Assembly: GCA_041676625.1 (NCBI GenBank)
Contig: JBAYRN010000014.1
Coordinates: 1 to 64,000 of the forward strand
Direction: 5' to 3'
Length of the DNA: 64,000 bases
From: JAEXNA01 sp041676625
GTDB taxonomy: Bacteria; Vulcanimicrobiota; Xenobia; Xenobiales; JADMJV01
The notes beneath the pieces are model-generated. The model was given only the letters and a program-made list of their open reading frames with translations, ran no database searches and was not told the DNA's origin. Positions 57,980 through 64,000 of this stretch are shown in pieces (position 1 is the stretch's first letter; every line of letters starts with the position of its first letter). The position numbers and the translations under genes are program-made.

Positions 57980-58300
57980 CTATCGAGTTGTTGAGTGTGC
58001 GTTGAAGCGCGCCGGTGGCTCGGGTTGAGGGTTGAACCCTTGGCGCAGCGCGGGCGGTTCGGGTTGAGGATTGAAGCCCCTGACCGTTTGAGGGGATTCG
58101 AAGGTGGAAGTTCCACCCGCTTGCATCGTCCTGGCGGGGGGTTCAGGCTGGGGATTAAAGCCCCTGATCTCCGCCGGGTGGGTGTAGGTCGACTTAGCCT
58201 CGGCCGGCGCGCTGACGGGCTCCGCTAAGCTTTGTGCCGCGCTCCCAAAGGCCAAGCTTATTCCAACCATCAGGACCAATTTCTTACTATACTGCTTCAT
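57980..58300 (-). CDS. secreted GFNPQPEPP-repeat peptide
   Basis: A 106-residue protein with a signal peptide (KKLVLMVGISLAFGSAAQSLA, cut near residue 26). The short, disordered, Pro-rich mature part contains three exact copies of GFNPQPEPPA (residues 47-56, 75-84 and, as GFNPQPEPPA after RQ, 88-97). The first two are preceded by Arg. AGGAGG four bases before the ATG is a strong ribosome site. There are no cysteines and no catalytic domain. It looks like a structural or signal peptide, or a precursor cut at Arg into identical units. It lies inside the repeat-bounded segment, antisense to its neighbours. Similar NPQP(E/D)PP motifs occur, from memory, in other unannotated secreted proteins. Confidence 0.75.
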   Translation of the reverse strand: MKQYSKKLVLMVGISLAFGSAAQSLAEPVSAPAEAKSTYTHPAEIRGFNPQPEPPARTMQAGGTSTFESPQTVRGFNPQPEPPALRQGFNPQPEPPARFNAHSTTR

Positions 58301-58354
58301 AAAACCTCCTATTTGTACTTTTATTGCTTCCCCTATCGTAACGGATGCAGCACG

Positions 58355-58617
58355 ATGAAGCGGTACGGAGAGTCACAAGGTGGAGGAGATCACAAAGTGG
58401 GTAGCCGCGACCGTTTGAAAAGGTATTTCCACTCGATTTTCAACTTCGGGTTCTAGGAGAAGAACTGACCCGTGTGAACGGGCTGCCCATCGCGCAGCGG
58501 CGCGCTTACGTGCGAAGTCTTTGGAAGAGCCGCGTAAAACGCGCCGCCTCAAACCCCCAAGCCCCCGGTGAGCGAAGTATTCAGCGAAACCAGAATCAGT
58601 ACTATCAAGATGACTGA
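58355..58617 (+). pseudogene. possible frameshifted gene remnant in the inserted segment
   Basis: A frame from ATG 58355 reads HKVGSRDRLKRYFHSIFNFG before a stop at 58454. The next frame continues VLGEELTRVNGLPIAQRRAY and on to a TGA at 58615. Together they resemble a small winged-helix-like module seen beside HNH or methyl-directed nucleases (pattern GSRDRL.RYF...V...EL..V.G), but the match is weak. The rest of 58301-58755 holds no other frame. A 12-base palindrome TTTTGGCCAAAA at 58743-58754 lies just before repeat copy B. Confidence 0.3.
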
Positions 58618-58742
58618 CCTACGGTTTTGGAGACGCTCCAATGTAGACTGGTAGACGGGATACGTTGTAGACCGAGCAAAAACTCCAGCCGTCCTGCTCA
58701 CCTGCCCAGCACAAAAGACCCGGCGTACAGGTTGCAGCAAGA

Positions 58743-58754
58743 TTTTGGCCAAAA
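58743..58754. repeat. 12-bp perfect palindrome next to repeat copy B
   Basis: TTTTGGCCAAAA ends one base before repeat copy B begins (58756), at the right-hand junction of the inserted segment. It could be an operator for the FliB/YkgJ-like gene or part of the insertion boundary; no matching partner was found at the left junction. Confidence 0.5.
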
Positions 58755-58755
58755 C

Positions 58756-58897
58756 GAACAACCATGAGTCTTTCGAACTTCCCCCGCCTGTCGATCCCGG
58801 AGGGCCAATTCTACGCCTGCACCGGCTGTGGAAAGTGCTGCACCTCTGGTTGGTTGGTGTATCCCAGCGAGAAAAAAGCCGGCGACATTCGGGCCAC
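58756..58897. repeat. 142-bp direct repeat, copy B
   Basis: Near-identical to 57794-57935. It continues without interruption into the intact FliB/YkgJ-like gene, so this copy is attached to the functional gene and copy A is the orphan. Confidence 0.9.
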
Positions 58898-59927
58898 CAC
58901 AGCGTATCGACGGCTGAAAAATAGCGGGTATGTACCGCTGCCTACCGTGGACCAAAAGATCACGCTGGGGCGCGACGAAGGGGGGCACTGTATCTTTCAC
59001 GAGAACGGCGGCTGCGAACTCCATCGCGAGGGTGGGAGCACCGCCAAGCCTCTGGCCTGCCAATCTTATCCTTTCCAGTTCACCGAGGTAAGGGGGGTCC
59101 ACTTCGTCTCCCTGGCCTACAGTTGCCCGGCTGTCCTGGCTGGTCTGGGCGAACCACTCGCGGAGCTGAAAGAAGAACTTGGCGACCTGGTTGCCCGCCA
59201 CCCTGAAGTGGCCCTGCAGGCGCAATCCACTCCCGAAGGGTTCCCGCTTACCCTTGATTCCCACGCCACCTGGGAAGGCTATCTGCGAGTCGAGGCGGAG
59301 CTTCTGAAGTTCGATCCCTACGATCCTGTCGTGTTCCTACTTAACGCCGCCACGGCCATATTGGCGCAGCGAGTGACCGAAAGCAAGTTGGACGTAGAAG
59401 CCCTCGATTTCAGCCTCTCTCACCGGCTCCTAACCGACGCGGTCGATACGTTGCCGATCATCGCCGGAGCCTGCATCTCCGTGATCGAGCGCGAAGAAGA
59501 CCCGGTGCAGCGGGAAACGTTCTGCCAGGACTTTATGGCCGGCAAGAACCCTCGTTCGCATCTCCTCGACGCACCGTGCCCTCTCTTTGCCGTCCTGAAA
59601 CCCGAATCCGAGTTGATGCGCCGGACCCTGGCGCGGTATCTAAGAAACTTGCTGGAGGGGAAGAGGCTACTCCTGGGCAAGTCGGTGGTATCCCGCCTGC
59701 TGATGATCGCCGTATCGATCTCCATTTTGCTCTATTACTACCGATTCCGCTCGCTGCTTCACGGAACCGGACCCTTCGACTTCACCCACCTGGAGTGGGC
59801 CGTGGAAACGGTGGAGCTAAACTTCGTGACCCATTCCCACGATATGGAGCCCTACTTTCTGCAGTTCGAAAAGTCTCTCTCCTCGATCGCCCGGGTTCAT
59901 CTAGACGAACCCCGTGGTGCGCGGTAA
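58764..59927 (+). CDS. FliB/YkgJ-like cysteine-cluster protein (putative lysine N-methylase family)
   Basis: A 387-residue protein. The N-terminal cysteine-cluster domain has CTGCGKCCTSGW (Cys 19, 22, 25, 26), then HCIFHENGGCELH, LACQSYPFQF and a later SCPAV, the ligand pattern of the YkgJ/FliB family. FliB adds methyl groups to flagellin lysines, and other family members are called zinc/iron-chelating proteins. The C-terminal 250 residues are helical with a hydrophobic segment near 305-325 (LLMIAVSISILLYYYRF). No flagellin gene is present, so the target is unknown. There is no Shine-Dalgarno. It was probably once directly behind the CBS gene. Confidence 0.75.
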   Translation: MSLSNFPRLSIPEGQFYACTGCGKCCTSGWLVYPSEKKAGDIRATTAYRRLKNSGYVPLPTVDQKITLGRDEGGHCIFHENGGCELHREGGSTAKPLACQSYPFQFTEVRGVHFVSLAYSCPAVLAGLGEPLAELKEELGDLVARHPEVALQAQSTPEGFPLTLDSHATWEGYLRVEAELLKFDPYDPVVFLLNAATAILAQRVTESKLDVEALDFSLSHRLLTDAVDTLPIIAGACISVIEREEDPVQRETFCQDFMAGKNPRSHLLDAPCPLFAVLKPESELMRRTLARYLRNLLEGKRLLLGKSVVSRLLMIAVSISILLYYYRFRSLLHGTGPFDFTHLEWAVETVELNFVTHSHDMEPYFLQFEKSLSSIARVHLDEPRGAR

Positions 59928-59935
59928 CATAACCT
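59902..59935 (+). promoter_or_regulatory. candidate leaderless promoter
   Basis: TAGACG (59902-59907), a 17-base spacer and TAACAT (59925-59930), five bases before the ATG at 59936. The -35 equals that of the CBS promoter except for the last base. The next gene has no ribosome site, so initiation at or near its ATG is plausible. Confidence 0.4.
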
Positions 59936-61189
59936 ATGAAGAACAGCGTCAACGGAAGCTCTCCCCACCTACCGCTCACCCCGACCCGCACCGAGCGCAC
60001 CGAGAAATCGGAAGAAGCCCTCAACGTAAAAAGCACGGGACTGAGTGGCTCCGAGCTGGTGACCAACCGTGAATACCGCGTCCGCTTATTAGACGACGTT
60101 TCGTCAGCACGTTCGCTACCCTCGCCGGAGGGTGTAGCTGGTTCCAATTCTGACCTGCCTGTATCAGTTGGCGCAGAGCCGTCCATCGATTCTACGTTGC
60201 CAGCCTACGAGGCTACCTCGACCGTTGCCCTACGTGACACCGATGGGACAACCTGGCTTGAAACCCCGCTCGGGCCCGCATTCGAGGACGGTCAACTCGA
60301 CCTCAACAAGATCACACCCGAAATGATCAGCAGTCTCACACCTCAGCAGCGTCGAGAATTGACCGACCAGCTCAAGACCCTCCAGGTCGACTTCGAGGCT
60401 GAGTATAGTAGCGGAGAGCAGACTCAAGGCACGGAGTCGGCCGATTTTTATCTAGCCAATTTTCTTCTCGGTAAGGAAGGCGGCGATAAGGCGGCGGCGC
60501 AACTGTTCGCGGCCAACCCGGAGATGTTGGATGGCTTACTGGGTTCCGGTCAACCGATGGCTCCCGGCGAGGGCTCGCTGGCTCCCCTGGTTCGTGCGAT
60601 CTCGAGCAACCTCGATACGGTCGTGGACGATATGAGGAGCACCAACCCCGATGGCGAACCCTGGGAAACCAGGGAGCTGGAAGGGTTGGGCACGCTTATG
60701 GCGCTCGACATGGAGGCCGGTCTCTACCAGAAAGACGAGTTCGGCCATATCACTCGTCGAGACCCCAATCACGAGGACGCTGCTGAAATCGCTTTGCGTT
60801 ATACAAACGCTCTGGGGGCCCGCGACGATACCGAGATTGGGGCCTTTTCGGGGGTGATGCTCAACGGATTGTTCAAGTTCTTTGAGGAGACCGGTCTGCA
60901 TGGTAGAGACCAGGGAGCCTTTTTTCAGACCATGGCCGGTCTGCTCGCTTCGGGAGCGGCCATTGCCAGTCCGGTGGCTTCTTTCGTGGTGACCCTGGGT
61001 GCCGAGATCGCAGGGCCCGACGGAGCTGGGAGCAACAATTCCACGCAATTCCTGGGAAGGCTCACTTCCGAACTCAAGCGTAGCTGGGCAGTGCAGGAAG
61101 GTAGGGGTGAGATCACTCGGGAGCAGCAGAACGAGCGGGAAACCTGGTTTGAGATCGGGCTGGGACAGTACATTTACGGCTACGATTAG
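59936..61189 (+). CDS. hypothetical protein, possibly effector-like
   Basis: A 417-residue protein of unknown family. Residues 1-110 are rich in Ser, Thr, Pro and Glu and probably disordered. Residues 115-400 are mainly helical: LTPQQRRELTDQLKTLQVDF, a glycine/alanine-rich LLASGAAIASPVASFVVTLG near 335-355 that could form a hairpin in a membrane, and a final WFEIGLGQYIYGYD. No signal peptide and no catalytic motif are seen. The disordered N-terminus followed by a helical, partly membrane-seeking domain recalls secreted effectors, but no secretion genes are in the window. It starts nine bases after the FliB-like gene. Confidence 0.55.
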   Translation: MKNSVNGSSPHLPLTPTRTERTEKSEEALNVKSTGLSGSELVTNREYRVRLLDDVSSARSLPSPEGVAGSNSDLPVSVGAEPSIDSTLPAYEATSTVALRDTDGTTWLETPLGPAFEDGQLDLNKITPEMISSLTPQQRRELTDQLKTLQVDFEAEYSSGEQTQGTESADFYLANFLLGKEGGDKAAAQLFAANPEMLDGLLGSGQPMAPGEGSLAPLVRAISSNLDTVVDDMRSTNPDGEPWETRELEGLGTLMALDMEAGLYQKDEFGHITRRDPNHEDAAEIALRYTNALGARDDTEIGAFSGVMLNGLFKFFEETGLHGRDQGAFFQTMAGLLASGAAIASPVASFVVTLGAEIAGPDGAGSNNSTQFLGRLTSELKRSWAVQEGRGEITREQQNERETWFEIGLGQYIYGYD

Positions 61190-61251
61190 GCCAGGCATAC
61201 CACGGGCCATCGGGCTACCACTATCCGTTGATACATAATATGTGGAAAAAG

Positions 61252-61998
61252 CTAACGCTTGCCGGGGTCGAGGACCAGTACCATTCGGCTCGGCCCCATC
61301 CTAGAGTCTTCGTACCGGCATGCCCACGTCGTCCCACGCTTTATTCCCGGTACGGACTGCCCTGGCTCGATCACAGGGCCGTTTTCATAGAGGTAGCACG
61401 CGGTGTTGAAGATTACCTGATGAACGCGCTCGGGATCGAGTTCGCGGAAATGGCACTGGACGTCAGGCAACCCCAGTTCATGCAGACCGCGGGTGTCCAT
61501 AAGCATCTCACCGGGAGAGTCGGCGAGGTCGAAGAACCGGACGTTCAGGGGGCCCGGCCGAAGCATGGGAGGCTCGTCACAGGCTTGCAGATAGTCCTGC
61601 GGGTCAACCACCTGCTGGGCATGGCAGAACACTAGGGCGCTGGGTGCGGTTAGTTCCGTGACGGCCCGGAGCACTCCGTGGAAGAACTCGATCCGCTTCA
61701 GCGCCGATAGGTCCGGGTCCGGAGACTCCATGACCAGTAGAGCATAGGAGCAGCCTTCCAAGCGTTCGGCAGGGTCCGAACAGGACCAGGATTGTTGTAT
61801 CAATTCTTCTCGCTCGGAAACGGCCGGGTTCCCTACCCTACTTACGATCGTCCGGCCCCCGGGGTGAATGACCGACCAGCTTGAGTCTCCCTGCGCAAGC
61901 TCCACCGCCCCCAGATAGGTTTCGATCTTCGACTGGAGCTGCTCAGAGTTGATAATGGGGTCGACTGGAAAGTGTAACTGAACCTCTTGAAATGACAT
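61252..61998 (-). CDS. DUF4261 family protein
   Basis: A 248-residue protein matching the DUF4261 pattern in its C-terminal half: LNVRFFDLADSPGEMLMDTR, then GLHELGLPDVQCHFRELDPE and YLYENGPVIEPGQSVPG. The N-terminal half has a 'VVSRVGNPAVSEREELIQQS' region and an ALLVMES strand. Function unknown; the family often accompanies conflict or toxin-immunity loci. The ATG at 61998 is taken; the frame stays open to 62307 but that part is the antisense of the TROVE-like gene start and reads as low-complexity. It converges with the gene at 59936. Confidence 0.75.
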   Translation of the reverse strand: MSFQEVQLHFPVDPIINSEQLQSKIETYLGAVELAQGDSSWSVIHPGGRTIVSRVGNPAVSEREELIQQSWSCSDPAERLEGCSYALLVMESPDPDLSALKRIEFFHGVLRAVTELTAPSALVFCHAQQVVDPQDYLQACDEPPMLRPGPLNVRFFDLADSPGEMLMDTRGLHELGLPDVQCHFRELDPERVHQVIFNTACYLYENGPVIEPGQSVPGIKRGTTWACRYEDSRMGPSRMVLVLDPGKR

Positions 61999-62199
61999 GT
62001 CGGTTCTTTCCGCGAGGAGGCGAAGGCTCCCTACTTGGCTTACCTCGGCAAAGCCTCCCCGTGACCCGCGAAGGTGGAACCGTGAGTTCGCCGAATTCTG
62101 CAGAGCCGTGGGACTTCGGTGCGATTTCCGAAACCAGCTTTTGAACTGTCCTAAGTGATCGCACTCTCTTCTCCCCGGCATCTTAAATTGGGGTGACAG

Positions 62200-63627
62200 A
62201 TGGCTGGAAAGTCGGCGGAACACAGCATAGACCGCGTGCGCCGCGAAGATATGCTGCTTTTCGCCAACGCCGGCTTCACCGCTACGGGACAGGGCGGGTT
62301 CTACCACGGCAAGACGGAAGAGCGCCTCTCATTAACCTTCCTGCACGAGTACGTCGCACAGAACTATCGGCACCTTTACAGGCTTATGCTGGCCGGTGGG
62401 CTAAACGATCACAACCTGGCCCACGCTGTCTTTACTCTGCTGTCGGTCGGCGCGCCGGCAGACGCCCAGGAACGCACTCTGGAAAACCAACTGCTCGAGG
62501 CGGCCATGGCCAGACTGCCTCCCCAGCGGGTGTACCGGCTGTGTGAGCGGCTGGCCGATGGGCGAGTCAACAATAGGCGGACCCGGGCGCTGATCGCAGG
62601 CTGGCTCGGAAGGCGCAAGAATCTGGCCTTTGATGCCGTGAAGTATCGACACCGTATGAAGAAAGCTGTTGTTCACGCTCACTGCGCGATCAGTCCGGAG
62701 GTCAAACGCTTCCTGTATCAAGGAGCAAGCGGCAAGCCCTACCAGGAAGAGTTGCTAGAGGCGTATCGCCGAGCTCACTACGACCAGCGCGCGATCTACG
62801 AGCTTCCCTTCACCGTGGCCCAGGGATTGGCCCAGCGCAAGGGCGTACCGCGGGAGCAGTTCATGGTGAAGATAGCCCCCCGCATGACTGAGCGCGAAAA
62901 GCTTCGTTGGCAAGACCAAAAAGCCGCCTCCTACGACCCTCACCGCACGGATCTGGTGGAGCTTTGTCTGTACCTTCTGCGGCTTCCCTCCGACCAGCGC
63001 GATCCCGTATTAACCCAGGCGCGAGCCCGCGCCGTCGCCCTGGTTCCGACCCTGAGGCTGCCACCTCAACTGGTGCAGCGCCGAGTCGCCGCCGTGTTGG
63101 ATCGCAGCCGCTCAAGCTATGGAGCGGCGCAGGCCCGCCGACGACCGCTGGCCGTAGCACTGGCTGTGCATTTGGTCCTGGAGGCGGCTTGCCCGCGCTA
63201 CTCGGCCCACTGGTCCTTCCCTACCCCCAACCTGGTGCAACTTGAGCCCACCGGGCACACCGCGCTGGGAGAGCCGCTCTTAGAGGCACTGCGTGAGTCG
63301 CCCGAGGTCGTCCTGGTGATTTCCGATGCGCGCGAGAACGCTCCCTCAGGAGCCTGCGAAGCGATCGCGTCAGCCGTAAAGGAGCGTTTGCCCGGGATAT
63401 CTCCTCTCTGGGTCCATTTCAATCCGACGTTTTCTCCCGATGACTTTCAGCCGATGGCACTGGGCCCAAGCTGGCCGGTGGTGGGTATCCGTCAGGTCGA
63501 GGATCTGGCAACCGGATTCGTGCTGGCAAGCTTTGCTCGCAGGGGCGGCCAGGTGGCGGAGTTGGAATCCTACCTTGCTTCCCGCGCGGACAGCTTTGTA
63601 AAGAAGCGGCCAGCCCATGCTCTTTGA
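62200..63627 (+). CDS. TROVE/vWA-like protein
   Basis: A 475-residue protein. Residues 15-340 are a helical, Arg-rich array (VNNRRTRALIAGWLGRRKN, AFDAVKYRHRMKKAVVHAH) that reads like the HEAT-type repeats of TROVE/Ro60 RNA-binding proteins. The C-terminal part (about 350-470) looks like a von Willebrand A-type domain: VVLVISDARENAPSGACEAI, HFNPTFSPDD, VVGIRQVEDL and a final AELESYLASR. TROVE-vWA proteins bind structured RNA and take part in RNA repair or conflict systems. The family name is an inference. GGGGTGA precedes the ATG. It overlaps the next gene by 11 bases, so the two are coupled. Confidence 0.55.
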   Translation: MAGKSAEHSIDRVRREDMLLFANAGFTATGQGGFYHGKTEERLSLTFLHEYVAQNYRHLYRLMLAGGLNDHNLAHAVFTLLSVGAPADAQERTLENQLLEAAMARLPPQRVYRLCERLADGRVNNRRTRALIAGWLGRRKNLAFDAVKYRHRMKKAVVHAHCAISPEVKRFLYQGASGKPYQEELLEAYRRAHYDQRAIYELPFTVAQGLAQRKGVPREQFMVKIAPRMTEREKLRWQDQKAASYDPHRTDLVELCLYLLRLPSDQRDPVLTQARARAVALVPTLRLPPQLVQRRVAAVLDRSRSSYGAAQARRRPLAVALAVHLVLEAACPRYSAHWSFPTPNLVQLEPTGHTALGEPLLEALRESPEVVLVISDARENAPSGACEAIASAVKERLPGISPLWVHFNPTFSPDDFQPMALGPSWPVVGIRQVEDLATGFVLASFARRGGQVAELESYLASRADSFVKKRPAHAL

Positions 63628-64000
63628 TCACTTCCATCTCAACGGTTGCAGACTGGAGGTAGCCCAGACCTGGGGCAGCGTACGCATGGTCGCCATAGTG
63701 CGCGATCAAGTTCGCGAGGATCTCCGGTTGGCGAGCCAAGCGTTCCCCCGCCACCGCGTGAGGTCGACCTATCGACGGGCCGACTTCACCAGCTATATGC
63801 CCCAGGCGTTCGTGGTTAACTGGAATCGCGACGGAACCGGGACCGCCACGGCCGAGACCCATCTAGGCGAGCACGGTCATCTGGCCTTCGGCAAGCTATG
63901 GAAACGCACAGGTCCCAGCCAACTGGCCTTTCTGCCCAACGCCCTGGCCATAGAAGGGTTCATGGTGCGCCATTTCAAGGGCCCCGACGTGGCCTGGCTG
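63617..64000 (+). CDS. partner of the TROVE/vWA-like protein (3' truncated by the window)
   Basis: The frame opens at ATG 63617, overlaps the TROVE/vWA stop by 11 bases, and is open for 128 codons to the window edge. It begins MLFDHFHLNGCRLEVAQTWG. Later segments include RRADFTSYMPQAFVVNWN and TATAETHLGEHGHLAFG, then HFKGPDVAWL at the edge. It has no signal peptide. From memory it recalls the small ARPP-type proteins found next to TROVE/vWA genes, but this is unverified. The coupled overlap shows that the two proteins are made together. Confidence 0.55.
   Translation, partial: MLFDHFHLNGCRLEVAQTWGSVRMVAIVRDQVREDLRLASQAFPRHRVRSTYRRADFTSYMPQAFVVNWNRDGTGTATAETHLGEHGHLAFGKLWKRTGPSQLAFLPNALAIEGFMVRHFKGPDVAWL

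Noticed and set aside
61999..62307. Extended N-terminus of the DUF4261 protein
   Set aside because: It covers the start of the divergent TROVE/vWA-like gene, has no family similarity, and the ATG at 61998 fits the domain start.

Overview
The window is a GC-rich bacterial chromosome segment with about 60 genes on both strands. GTG and TTG starts are common, and 1- to 11-base start/stop overlaps are frequent. Lipoprotein signals, secreted proteins, a two-transmembrane chemoreceptor and an abundance of two-component proteins point to a free-living, environmentally responsive, probably diderm bacterium with a large genome. No ribosomal RNA or marker gene is present. A deep-branching lineage such as Ca. 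Eremiobacterota/Xenobia is possible, but that is only an impression. No prophage, insertion sequence or CRISPR array was seen.

Layout. (1) 0.1-11.4 kb: housekeeping and envelope genes. These are a YaiI-type protein, a tRNA-like fragment beside a small excisionase-type regulator, a DUF6941 protein, an HSP90-type ATPase, a lipoprotein sugar dehydrogenase, a membrane glycosyltransferase, a TPR protein, an esterase, and a lipoprotein/secreted protein pair. (2) 11.4-16.5 kb: an FHA-adenylate cyclase, a DUF6787 membrane protein, Lon protease and a coiled-coil protein. (3) 16.5-32.1 kb: twelve collinear leftward genes. They form a complete chemosensory pathway (CheY-like, two CheW, CheR with TPRs, hybrid CheA, CheB, two response-regulator/kinase hybrids, a PilJ-like chemoreceptor) that runs almost without gaps into a secreted metallophosphoesterase, a flavin-dependent halogenase-like enzyme and a GH63-type glucosidase. 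No flagellar or pilus structural genes accompany it, so an alternative cellular function or surface motility is more likely than flagellar swimming. (4) 32.2-39.8 kb: eight more two-component genes, including an ATPase-less histidine phosphotransfer-like protein, with a shared DNA motif in two promoter regions. (5) 39.9-53.2 kb: a polytopic membrane protein fused to a GspG-like tail, hydrolases, an ankyrin protein, a two-HKD phospholipase D-like protein, a Ser/Thr kinase with a YeaQ/GlsB-like membrane domain, a LOG-family protein and a P-type Ca2+ ATPase. (6) 53.3-64 kb: an accessory and rearranged region. It has an 11-residue-repeat protein, a possible ART-fold protein, a frameshifted PIN toxin, a CBS protein, a 142-bp direct repeat that bounds a cassette encoding a secreted GFNPQPEPP-repeat peptide, a FliB/YkgJ-like cysteine-cluster protein, a DUF4261 protein, and a TROVE/vWA-like gene whose overlapping partner runs off the window.

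The strongest leads are the GFNPQPEPP cassette between direct repeats (57.8-58.9 kb), the chemosensory operon joined to the halogenase and phosphoesterase genes, the membrane protein/pseudopilin and YeaQ/kinase fusions, and the truncated TROVE/vWA pair at the right edge. All functional assignments come from reading motifs by eye; no database search was run.
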